Source: an uncultured Chitinophagaceae bacterium (lineage in GTDB: Bacteria; Bacteroidota; Bacteroidia; Chitinophagales; Chitinophagaceae). Taken from it: 8,627 nucleotides of DNA. The stretch covers positions 1-8,627 of the forward strand of contig CAMPGG010000138.1 of assembly GCA_946885335.1 (NCBI GenBank). The letters run 5' to 3'. The notes under the pieces were generated by a model, which saw only the letters and a program-made list of their open reading frames with translations, was not told the DNA's origin and did not search any database. Made by a program: the position numbers and the translations under genes. Shown in pieces: positions 1 through 5,699 of the stretch (its first letter is position 1; every line of letters starts with the position of its first letter).

Positions 1-326
1 TTTACTATTTCAGGTTCTATTTCAAATTTTCCAAAATCAAAACCACCGGGCGTTTTATCATTGATAGCCTGTTGAGTAAATTTTAAAATAGAACGGGCAT
101 AAGGGCTTAGATCTGTATAGTGCAGAAAGGCATCTTTTTCAAAACCTACGTCAACGAAAGCGGCATTTAAGCCGGGAATTAGTTTTTTTACCTTGCCGAG
201 GTAAAGGTCGCCAACTGCAAAACGGGCATCCGTTTTTTCATTATGCAGTTCCACCAGCTTTTTATTTTCCATCAGGGCAATCTCTACACCCTGCGGAGCG
301 GCATTTATAATTAGTTCTTTGTTCAC
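1..326 (-). CDS. rng: Ribonuclease E/G family protein, N-terminal part (runs off left edge)
   Basis: Reading leftward from a GTG at 326-324, the visible 108 residues begin MNKELIINAAPQGVEIALME and continue with VGDLYLGKVKKLIPGLNAAFVDVG at about residues 38-61. This is the characteristic start of the RNase E/G family: a short N-terminal RNase H-like strand region leading into the S1 RNA-binding domain. The family cleaves single-stranded RNA in rRNA maturation and mRNA decay in the cytoplasm. The catalytic Asp residues and zinc-link cysteines lie beyond the window edge, so activity cannot be judged. GTG is the only plausible start: an in-frame stop lies at 345-347 and no ATG intervenes. It is the last visible member of the leftward HU-TPR-small basic protein-rng cluster. 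In Bacteroidota such single-copy genes are usually annotated as rng (RNase G or E/G); distinguishing E from G needs the rest of the gene. Confidence 0.9.
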   Translation of the reverse strand, partial: MNKELIINAAPQGVEIALMENKKLVELHNEKTDARFAVGDLYLGKVKKLIPGLNAAFVDVGFEKDAFLHYTDLSPYARSILKFTQQAINDKTPGGFDFGKFEIEPEIV

Positions 327-472
327 ATCACTACAGCTTATTATTTATATATCACGTACCCAAAACTGATTGGTGATCCGTACCGGGTTGCTGCAGTTTA
401 GCAGGAATGGAGGAAGGAAGAACAATGGAAGGGTTGCAATCTGTACGGCAACAATCAGGTTGTACAAAACTA

Positions 473-492
473 CCCCGGACGATAACCCGGGG
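473..492 (-). terminator. GC-rich hairpin, possible weak terminator after the small basic gene
   Basis: A perfect 6-bp stem (CCCCGG at 473-478 pairing with CCGGGG at 487-492) encloses an 8-base loop. Read on the minus strand it lies about 27 bases after the stop of the 30-codon gene and is followed by TAGTTTTGT, a short imperfect T tract. It may end or attenuate transcription before rng. The short stem and interrupted T run make it a weak candidate. A second, bulged hairpin (arms 442-452 and 459-466) follows on the same strand. The rest of the 327-518 intergenic stretch shows no gene or recognisable RNA. Confidence 0.35.
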
Positions 493-518
493 CAGCTTAA
501 TACGATATCATAAAAAAA

Positions 519-611
519 TTATTTCTTTTTCTTATGACGATTCTTTCTCAGTCTTTTTTTGCGTTTGTGAGTTGCAATTTTATGACGTTTTCTTTTCTTA
601 CCACAAGGCAT
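519..611 (-). CDS. 30-residue basic protein of the AURKAIP1/COX24 (mS38, bS22-like) family
   Basis: On the minus strand an ATG at 611-609 opens a 30-codon frame ending in TAA at 521-519. The peptide starts MPCGKKRKRHKIATHKRKKR and ends LRKNRHKKKK; about two thirds of its residues are Lys, Arg or His. This matches the tiny Bacteroidota protein usually annotated as AURKAIP1/COX24 domain-containing. That domain is shared with mitochondrial ribosomal protein mS38 and resembles the mycobacterial small-subunit protein bS22, so a role as a small ribosomal subunit component binding rRNA is a reasonable inference. The family pattern, as I remember it, is MPSGKK; here residue 3 is Cys. The gene sits between a TPR gene (47-base gap) and rng. 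No SD precedes it, and the leader is AT-rich. It is too short for ordinary gene callers, but family match, composition and neighbours support it strongly. Confidence 0.88.
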   Translation of the reverse strand: MPCGKKRKRHKIATHKRKKRLRKNRHKKKK

Positions 612-658
612 ACTTTAATAATTTTAATTTGTTTGTCAATAAATAAGTTAGTCAGTAA

Positions 659-1516
659 TTATTTTAAATCGTTTATTCTTTTTTCAACTTCAACTTTTAA
701 ACCCGGGATCTGGATCAATGGTAAACTTTTGGTATACCAGTAAATCGCCTGTTTATTATCGCCTTTCTTTTCATAAATATCAGCCAGGCTTAAAATGGCT
801 TCCAGGTTAGCAGGGTCAATACGGTGCGCCTGTTCAAAACGTTCAATTGCTTTATCAGATTGCCCGGATATAACCGATCCACGCCCCAATGTCATAATCG
901 CAAATATATTGGTGCTGTCTTTTTCAATAACTTCCCTAACCTTCAAAATTCCTTCCATGGGGTTAGCAGAGATATTACCGTATAAATAAGCTGCACCAAT
1001 ACCTACAATCGCCGAATCATTGTCCGGATTTATTTTTAAAGATCTTTCAAATAAGTCTTTCGCCTGCCGGGCTTTCCAGTTTTTTAAATCGGGATTGCCT
1101 TCCGCTTGCAGGTTACTCAAAAATAAATGGGCTGCAAAGGTGAGGTTTTTTTCTGAATTTTCCAATCTGGCTGCTTCAGCTTCATAAAAGGCATAAGGTT
1201 CAAATGTCCGGGCAGTATCCTTCCAAAAATGCGCCAGTTGATGATATACCTCTAATTGTTGCGTTTGCACATTGCCACGGGAAATTGAATTTTCCAATTG
1301 TGTAAGTCGCAGAACCTGTTCTTCGGTTAATTTTTCTTTTGCATGGGCTAAAATAGAATCGAATGTAACAACCTGCTGCTCACCGTTTGCTATCGGAGAA
1401 GTTGTTTCTTTAACAGGTACGGTTCTACCAAAAAAATAAATTAAAACTACCAGGCAAATTCCAATACCTGCAGTTATCCACTGTTGTTTCTTCACATTTT
1501 GCTGTTTGGGCAGCAA
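659..1516 (-). CDS. Membrane-anchored tetratricopeptide repeat protein
   Basis: This 285-residue protein has a basic N-terminus, one hydrophobic segment at about residues 13-29 and a soluble remainder, so it is probably an inner-membrane anchor with a periplasmic domain. TPR-like repeats are visible at about 148-181 (ARQAKDLFERSLKINPDN), 203-237 (TLGRGSVISGQSDKAIERFE followed by HRIDPAN) and 237-268 (NLEAILSLADIYEKKGDNKQ). TPRs mediate protein-protein contacts; no enzyme motif is present and the partner is unknown. The longest frame starts at a TTG (1516-1514), with an in-frame stop at 1525-1523. A GTG at 1495-1493, giving MKKQQWITAGIG, is an equally good start and would place the membrane segment closer to the N-terminus. 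A TACCTTTG octamer matching the Bacteroidota -7 element lies at 1521-1514 on this strand, overlapping the TTG. If used, it would force the GTG start. HU lies 29 bases upstream, suggesting cotranscription. Confidence 0.85.
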   Translation of the reverse strand: MLPKQQNVKKQQWITAGIGICLVVLIYFFGRTVPVKETTSPIANGEQQVVTFDSILAHAKEKLTEEQVLRLTQLENSISRGNVQTQQLEVYHQLAHFWKDTARTFEPYAFYEAEAARLENSEKNLTFAAHLFLSNLQAEGNPDLKNWKARQAKDLFERSLKINPDNDSAIVGIGAAYLYGNISANPMEGILKVREVIEKDSTNIFAIMTLGRGSVISGQSDKAIERFEQAHRIDPANLEAILSLADIYEKKGDNKQAIYWYTKSLPLIQIPGLKVEVEKRINDLK

Positions 1517-1545
1517 AGGTAATTAAACAAAAACTTTAATAAAGG

Positions 1546-1866
1546 TTATAATTCGTTGATAGATTCATCAGACGAAACCATGGATGGATTTATTTTTTTT
1601 ACATCAGCAACAAACTCTTTGGCAGGTTTAAAAGCTGGTATAAAATGTTCGGGGATGTGGACGGCCACATTTTTTTTAATGTTACGGCCAATCTTTGCCG
1701 CTCTTTTTTTGGTAATAAAACTTCCAAAACCGCGGATATAAATATTTTCTCCTTTGGATAATGAAGTTTTAACTTCTTTAAACAAGCCTTCAAGGGTTAC
1801 TAATACATCAACCTTAGGGATGCCTGTTTTTTCAGAAATCAAGTTTACAAGATCAGCTTTTCTCAT
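1546..1866 (-). CDS. HU/IHF family DNA-binding protein
   Basis: The 106-residue protein starts MRKADLVNLISEKTGIPKVD and shows the full HU/IHF fold: dimerising helices at 3-40, the GFGSF turn at 46-50, the basic DNA-binding arm at about 52-74 and PAFKPAKEF at 77-85. HU-family dimers bend and compact DNA without strong sequence specificity. The start was placed at the ATG at 1866-1864, because MRKADL is the conserved family start. The frame extends nine codons further upstream to an ATG at 1893, but those residues resemble no HU protein. The arm reads GRNIKKN (60-66), so the proline that normally intercalates between base pairs (GRNP) is replaced by Ile63. A 15-residue acidic/polar tail (92-106) follows the core. 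It is divergent from mutY, first in the leftward cluster, and preceded by two promoter-like arrangements. Bacteroidota paralogues are numerous, so HU versus IHF naming is left open. Confidence 0.93.
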   Translation of the reverse strand: MRKADLVNLISEKTGIPKVDVLVTLEGLFKEVKTSLSKGENIYIRGFGSFITKKRAAKIGRNIKKNVAVHIPEHFIPAFKPAKEFVADVKKINPSMVSSDESINEL

Positions 1867-1889
1867 TGTAGCGTTTTTAAATTTACACC

Positions 1890-1920
1890 TCAATATAAAA
1901 CAATATTAAGTGATTGTCAA
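1890..1920 (-). promoter_or_regulatory. Candidate promoter for HU (proximal)
   Basis: On the minus strand TTGACA (1920-1915) is followed after 17 bases by TATATTGA (1897-1890). This resembles the Bacteroidota sigma-ABfr pattern TTG-N17-23-TAnnTTTG with a mismatch in the TTTG part. It would start transcription about 17 bases before the HU ATG. The pattern comes from family knowledge; the assignment is inference. Confidence 0.45.
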
Positions 1921-1932
1921 CTATATAGGCAT

Positions 1933-1963
1933 AAAAAATAATGAATAACTCCTATCTTGTCAA
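1933..1963 (-). promoter_or_regulatory. Possible second, distal promoter for HU
   Basis: A second TTGACA (minus strand 1963-1958) is followed after 17 bases by TATTTTTT (1940-1933), one base short of TAnnTTTG. The seven-base TTGACAA occurs at both sites, 43 bases apart, so this could be a tandem promoter or a repeated regulator site. In AT-rich DNA it could also be chance. Confidence 0.3.
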
Positions 1964-1990
1964 TCCTTTTAGCCTCATCTTTATTGAATT

Positions 1991-3082
1991 ATGGTACAGA
2001 TCATTAAGCCCAACCATACTTTTAAACTTAAACCACACCTGTTTTCAAGAAAACTAATGCAGTGGAACAATCAAAAAAATGATCGTCAAATGCCATGGAA
2101 GGGGATTAAAGACCCATACAAAATATGGCTGAGCGAGATTATTCTTCAGCAAACCCGGGTGGAGCAAGGACTTGCCTATTATAACAGGTTTATACAAACT
2201 TATCCCACTGTACATGATTTGGCAAAAGCTCCCAGCGAAGAGGTTTTTAAATTATGGGAGGGATTAGGTTATTACTCCCGTTGCCGGAACCTGTTAGCTT
2301 CAGCTACATATATTTCCCATGATTTAAAAGGTGCTTTTCCAAACACGTATGCTGAAATCTTAAAGCTTAAAGGTATAGGTCCTTATACAGCCGCTGCGAT
2401 CGGGTCCTTTGCATTTGGGTTGCCTTATGCTGTAGTTGATGGAAATGTAGCCCGGGTGCTTGCCCGTGTTTTTGGAGTAGAAGTTCCCTTTGACTCAGCA
2501 GGTAGCAAATTTATCTTTCAGCAACTGGCCCAATTGCTTTTGGATAAAAAAGAGCCTGGTGTATATAACCAGGCGATAATGGATTTTGGGGCAACCATTT
2601 GTAAACCTGCATCCCCTCTTTGTAATCAATGCCCCTTTAAAAAGGAATGCTTTGCTTTTAATCATGATCTTGTTGACGCTTTCCCGCTGAAAAAGAAGAA
2701 AATAATCATCAAAAAAAGACATTTTACTTACTTCCTGGTAAATAAAGGCAAAAAAATAGCCGTGGCTAAAAGAGAAAAAAAAGATATCTGGCGCCATTTA
2801 TATGAATTTTACCTGCTTGAGACTAATTCAAACCTTCCTGAAAATCATCTTATACGCCTGTTTTGCCAGGAGAATGATATGGATGAAAGTATGTTTGACA
2901 TTATTAAATGTTCCCCGGTATTTACACAGCAACTCACCCATCAACATATCAGCTGCCGGTTTATTGAAATGAACATCCACCAAAAAATGAAAAATTTAAA
3001 TGGATTTTTATGGATAAATCGAAGGGATTTGCCCAATTACCCATTTCCACGCATCATAAATCAATACCTCGAATCTTTATAA
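1991..3082 (+). CDS. mutY: A/G-specific adenine DNA glycosylase MutY
   Basis: The 363-residue protein removes adenine mispaired with 8-oxoguanine in base excision repair. The glycosylase domain (about 18-220) has the catalytic Glu49 in SEIILQQTRVEQ, the helix-hairpin-helix LKGIGPYTAAAI (126-137) with Tyr132, and catalytic Asp150 in VVDGNVARV. The [4Fe-4S] loop has cysteines 204, 211, 214 and 220 in the exact C-x6-C-x2-C-x5-C spacing. The C-terminal part (about 235-360) is the Nudix-like 8-oxoG recognition domain, with LTHQHI at the position of the family's FSH loop. All catalytic and cluster residues are present, so it should be active. The ATG at 1991 adds roughly 16 residues before the usual start of the family alignment, but the next Met (residue 23) falls inside a conserved helix. 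It is divergent from HU and the first gene of the rightward series; ssb follows after 101 bases. Confidence 0.96.
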   Translation: MVQIIKPNHTFKLKPHLFSRKLMQWNNQKNDRQMPWKGIKDPYKIWLSEIILQQTRVEQGLAYYNRFIQTYPTVHDLAKAPSEEVFKLWEGLGYYSRCRNLLASATYISHDLKGAFPNTYAEILKLKGIGPYTAAAIGSFAFGLPYAVVDGNVARVLARVFGVEVPFDSAGSKFIFQQLAQLLLDKKEPGVYNQAIMDFGATICKPASPLCNQCPFKKECFAFNHDLVDAFPLKKKKIIIKKRHFTYFLVNKGKKIAVAKREKKDIWRHLYEFYLLETNSNLPENHLIRLFCQENDMDESMFDIIKCSPVFTQQLTHQHISCRFIEMNIHQKMKNLNGFLWINRRDLPNYPFPRIINQYLESL

Positions 3083-3135
3083 AAAGCTATTTATCCTAAT
3101 AAATCGACAAATTCTGCCAGAAAAAAATTAATTTT

Positions 3136-3161
3136 AAAGGAGAGGCAAAATGGCATTTTAA
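3136..3161 (+). promoter_or_regulatory. Strong SD-like site with a three-codon ORF (Met-Ala-Phe-stop) upstream of ssb
   Basis: AAAGGAGAGG (3136-3145) precedes an ATG at 3150 with about 7 bases between AGGAG and the ATG. That ATG opens only ATG-GCA-TTT-TAA (3150-3161), ending 22 bases before the ssb ATG and out of frame with it. Other genes in this window lack such an SD, as expected in Bacteroidota. It may be a leader ORF or ribosome standby site affecting ssb translation, or chance in a purine-rich stretch. The sequence is clear; the function is speculative. Confidence 0.3.
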
Positions 3162-3183
3162 ACAAGAAAAAATTTTTAATCGT

Positions 3184-3609
3184 ATGAGAGGCGTAAATAG
3201 AGTTATGTTGATTGGCAATCTGGGAAAAGATCCGGATGTTCAATTACTGGAAGGAAATATAGCAGTGGCAAAATTTCCTTTAGCAACCACCGAAACTTTT
3301 AAAGACAGGGCCGGAAAGCTGGTTTCTCAAACCGAATGGCATACGGTGGTTTTATGGCGCGGCCTTGCTGAGCTGGCGCAAAAATACCTTCATAAAGGCA
3401 GCCTGGTTTATATTGAAGGCAGGTTAAGAACCCGCAGCTGGGAAGATAAAGAAGGTCACAGAAAGTTTGCTACCGAAGTAGTAGGTGATAACCTGATCAT
3501 GCTTGATAAACGAATGGACAATACAGGGCATCAGCCTGATGTTGGTACAGAAGGCGGACATGGTCCCGACAGTCCGCCCATTGGCGATCCCGGAGATTTA
3601 CCTTATTAA
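3184..3609 (+). CDS. ssb: Single-stranded DNA-binding protein
   Basis: The 141-residue protein coats single-stranded DNA in replication, recombination and repair. The OB fold covers residues 1-108, starting MRGVNRVMLIGNLGKDP, with aromatic DNA-stacking candidates Trp52, Trp58 and Trp86 and the strand GSLVYIEGRLRTRSWED at 72-88. A Gly/Pro-rich flexible tail (109-141) ends in an acidic tip, GDPGDLPY. The tip normally ends in Pro-Phe and docks partner enzymes; here the last residue is Tyr. The tail is short for the family. The ATG at 3184 fits the conserved family start exactly. ssb follows mutY by 101 bases, a neighbourhood shared with other Bacteroidota that have gldE-gldD next to it. A strong hairpin terminator lies 31 bases after its stop. 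Confidence 0.95.
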   Translation: MRGVNRVMLIGNLGKDPDVQLLEGNIAVAKFPLATTETFKDRAGKLVSQTEWHTVVLWRGLAELAQKYLHKGSLVYIEGRLRTRSWEDKEGHRKFATEVVGDNLIMLDKRMDNTGHQPDVGTEGGHGPDSPPIGDPGDLPY

Positions 3610-3640
3610 ACATTTTAAATCCTAATTTTACTTTACTTTC

Positions 3641-3667
3641 AGGCAGGTCAATATTGACCTGCCTTTT
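3641..3667 (+). terminator. Intrinsic terminator: 24-bp perfect palindrome plus T run
   Basis: AGGCAGGTCAAT (3641-3652) is followed directly by its exact reverse complement (3653-3664) and then TTT (four T's in all at 3664-3667). As RNA it folds into a stem of about 9-10 bp with a small AU loop and ends in U's, which is a rho-independent terminator shape for ssb. The minus strand side has no T run, so it acts rightward. Because it is a perfect palindrome with no spacer, an operator for a dimeric regulator is an alternative reading. Confidence 0.7.
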
Positions 3668-3692
3668 GGATTGTTAACGAAAACCTTTTGCA

Positions 3693-5036
3693 TTGGATTA
3701 TCATTCGGTATTATCTGCATTCATAAAATATCCCGGATTTACTTTTTTATATCTTAATACACAGAGTACAACTTACCTGGTAATTGCTTTATTATTCTTA
3801 CTCTTACTCACATTTACCATCTCAGGAGCAGAAGCTGCCTTGTTTTCTTTAACCGGCAGAGATGTGAATATGCTGAAGACCAAACAGCACCCCTCAGCCA
3901 AGAGAATTATTCATTTACTGGACGAAAGAAAGGAAGTTTATACCTCCCTGTTGATTTCAGGAACGTTTTTCAATATCAGCATCATTGTACTGGCAAATTA
4001 TCTTTTGCGATCTTTCTATACGTTAGGTAAAATTCATTTTATCATCACATTCGACCTCGACCTGATTGTAAACATTATCATCATTGCCTTTTTATTGGTT
4101 TTTGTTGGAAAAGTTTTACCAAAAGTATGGGCCAGTCAAAATCGTTTGCGATTTGCTTATGGATCATCTTTTGTTGTGGAAGCTATTCATTTGTTTTTGC
4201 GTAGAATAAGTATCTGGATGGTTTCAATAGCCGATGGTATCGGCAGCGGATTAGGGGCTAACCGGGTACAGAAATCAGGCCTGGATGAATTGGATAATAA
4301 TGATGGCATTACAAATGAAGAAAAGCAGATACTGGCAGGTATTGAAAAATTTGGACAAATATCCGTAAGGCAGGTAATGCGTTCAAGGCTTGACGTTAGT
4401 GGAGTTGAATTTTCAACTTCCTTTGGTGATTTGGTCAGGAAAGTAGAAGAATTGCATTATTCCCGGTTGCCTGTTTATAATAAAACACTGGATGAAATTG
4501 TAGGGATCATCAATACCAAAGACCTGGTGCCTTTATTGGGCGAACCAGATCATTACCAATGGCAGGCTTTACTCCGGCAACCATATTTTGTACCCGAATC
4601 TAAATTGATTGAGGACTTGTTAAGGGATTTTCAATCACGCAGAATTCATATTGCAATTGTGGTTGATGAATTTGGCGGTACCAGTGGCATTGTAACTTTG
4701 GAAGATGTGCTTGAAGAAATCATCGGGGAAATAAAAGACGAATTTGATGATGAGGAATCAGAAATTAAAAAAGTGGATGAACATAATTATATCATGGAAG
4801 GCAAAACCATGATCAATGATGCCTGCAAAGCAATGCAAATTCCTGGCGATATATTTGATGAAATAAGAGGCGAAAGCGAATCAATGGCCGGGTTGGTACT
4901 TGAATTGGCCGGAGAATTTCCGGAGGTGAACGAAGTGGTCAATTCGTATGATTTTGATTTTACCGTTCTGGAAGCTGATAAAAACAGGATTCTCAAATTA
5001 AAAGTAACCATCAAACAGAATTCAGAAAAAGATTAA
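3693..5036 (+). CDS. gldE: Gliding motility-associated protein GldE (CNNM/CBS/CorC domain membrane protein)
   Basis: The 447-residue inner-membrane protein has a CNNM (DUF21) domain with hydrophobic segments at about 26-43, 82-103, 119-145 and 157-180. Two CBS repeats follow at about 215-282 (VRQVMRSRLDVSGVEF) and 298-350 (IHIAIVVDEFGGTSGIVTLE), then a CorC/HlyC C-terminal domain at about 357-440. This is the CorC/CNNM architecture of putative Mg2+ transporters. In Flavobacterium johnsoniae the gldD-adjacent member is GldE, tied to gliding and the Gld/type IX secretion machinery with an unclear biochemical role. Adjacency to gldD supports the name over a generic hemolysin C-like call. It starts with TTG: an in-frame stop lies at 3675-3677 and the next Met (residue 60) falls inside the conserved CNNM domain. 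Ser44 and Asn94 of the membrane core are visible, but the motif usually seen as GE-x-x-PK reads GKVLPK (139-144). The terminator palindrome ends only 25 bases before the start. Confidence 0.92.
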   Translation: MDYHSVLSAFIKYPGFTFLYLNTQSTTYLVIALLFLLLLTFTISGAEAALFSLTGRDVNMLKTKQHPSAKRIIHLLDERKEVYTSLLISGTFFNISIIVLANYLLRSFYTLGKIHFIITFDLDLIVNIIIIAFLLVFVGKVLPKVWASQNRLRFAYGSSFVVEAIHLFLRRISIWMVSIADGIGSGLGANRVQKSGLDELDNNDGITNEEKQILAGIEKFGQISVRQVMRSRLDVSGVEFSTSFGDLVRKVEELHYSRLPVYNKTLDEIVGIINTKDLVPLLGEPDHYQWQALLRQPYFVPESKLIEDLLRDFQSRRIHIAIVVDEFGGTSGIVTLEDVLEEIIGEIKDEFDDEESEIKKVDEHNYIMEGKTMINDACKAMQIPGDIFDEIRGESESMAGLVLELAGEFPEVNEVVNSYDFDFTVLEADKNRILKLKVTIKQNSEKD

Positions 5037-5042
5037 TGGTGC

Positions 5043-5636
5043 ATGAATAAGATGATTAAGTTTTTAACGCTCCTTGTTTCAGGGGTTATTATATTGGGTT
5101 GTAATTCGGAATATACTTTCAAAGAAAGGGGATATTATAAAATTGATTTCCCGGAGAAATCATACCAGGTATTTAATGAACCTGGCTTTCCATATTCTTT
5201 TGAATACCCGGTTTATGGGCGCATTGTGCAGGACACCAGTTTTTTTGAAGATGAACCGGAGAATCCTTTCTGGATCAATATTGATTTTCCGCAGTTTGAT
5301 GGCCGGATTTATTTAAGCTATAAAGAAATAGGCAGAAATGATTTTGAAAAACTGGTTAACGATGCCTTTACCATGTCCTATAAACAGCATACATATAAAG
5401 CATCATCCATAGAACCAACTAATATCACAACACCTAATAATATCAATGGTGTTTATTTTACTTTAACCGGTAATACAGCTACAGCCAACCAGTTTTTCCT
5501 GAGCGATTCCACAAAACATTTTCTTCGTGGTGCATTGTATTTTGATGCGGCACCCAATGCAGATTCGCTGAGCATAGTCAATGATTTTTTAAAGGCTGAT
5601 ATGCAACATTTGATTAATACCCTTCAATGGAAGTAG
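5043..5636 (+). CDS. gldD: Gliding motility lipoprotein GldD
   Basis: The 197-residue protein has a signal peptide (basic MNKMIK, then a hydrophobic stretch at 7-19) ending in the lipobox ILGC with Cys20 as the lipidation site. The mature part begins with YTFKERGYYKIDFPEKSYQ (24-42) and continues through FEYPVYGRI and NPFWINIDFPQFDGRIYLSY, the pattern of GldD lipoproteins. GldD is needed for gliding in Flavobacterium johnsoniae and is counted among the core Gld proteins; its molecular activity is unknown. It starts at an ATG 6 bases after the gldE stop, so the pair is almost certainly cotranscribed and translationally close. Met4 is a possible alternative start that leaves the lipobox intact. 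The length is near the family norm and no damage is seen. Presence of gldD does not by itself show that the organism glides, since related non-gliding bacteria keep the gene. Confidence 0.93.
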   Translation: MNKMIKFLTLLVSGVIILGCNSEYTFKERGYYKIDFPEKSYQVFNEPGFPYSFEYPVYGRIVQDTSFFEDEPENPFWINIDFPQFDGRIYLSYKEIGRNDFEKLVNDAFTMSYKQHTYKASSIEPTNITTPNNINGVYFTLTGNTATANQFFLSDSTKHFLRGALYFDAAPNADSLSIVNDFLKADMQHLINTLQWK

Positions 5637-5675
5637 GTTTGCAATTTTTACCATAATCTATCGAAGCTGTATGTT

Positions 5676-5683
5676 TACCTTTG
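5676..5683 (+). promoter_or_regulatory. Candidate -7 element for the DUF3109 gene
   Basis: TACCTTTG matches the Bacteroidota -7 consensus TAnnTTTG perfectly and would start transcription about 10 bases before the GTG start at 5700. No TTG is found at the expected 17-23-base distance upstream, so the promoter is only half supported. The gldD-DUF3109 gap (5637-5699) contains no hairpin terminator. Confidence 0.4.
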
Positions 5684-5699
5684 ACAAAATTTATTTATC

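Noticed and set aside
327..518. Possible small RNA in the 192-base gap between the small basic gene and rng
   Set aside because: Only a short GC hairpin and a bulged hairpin are visible; there is no clear promoter and no match to a known RNA family.
407..743. Plus-strand open frames of 79 and 69 codons
   Set aside because: They lie antisense to the 30-codon basic gene and the end of the TPR gene; composition (Phe/Ser-rich, low complexity) reflects the opposite strand's Lys/Arg codons and no family is recognisable.
1867..1893. Nine-residue N-terminal extension of HU from the ATG at 1893
   Set aside because: The extra residues do not resemble HU N-termini, whereas MRKADL at 1866 is the conserved start; 1893-1890 also overlaps the candidate -7 element.
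3089..3104. AT-only hairpin after mutY (ATTTAT/ATAAAT)
   Set aside because: A six-pair all-AT stem with no T run is too weak to call a terminator.
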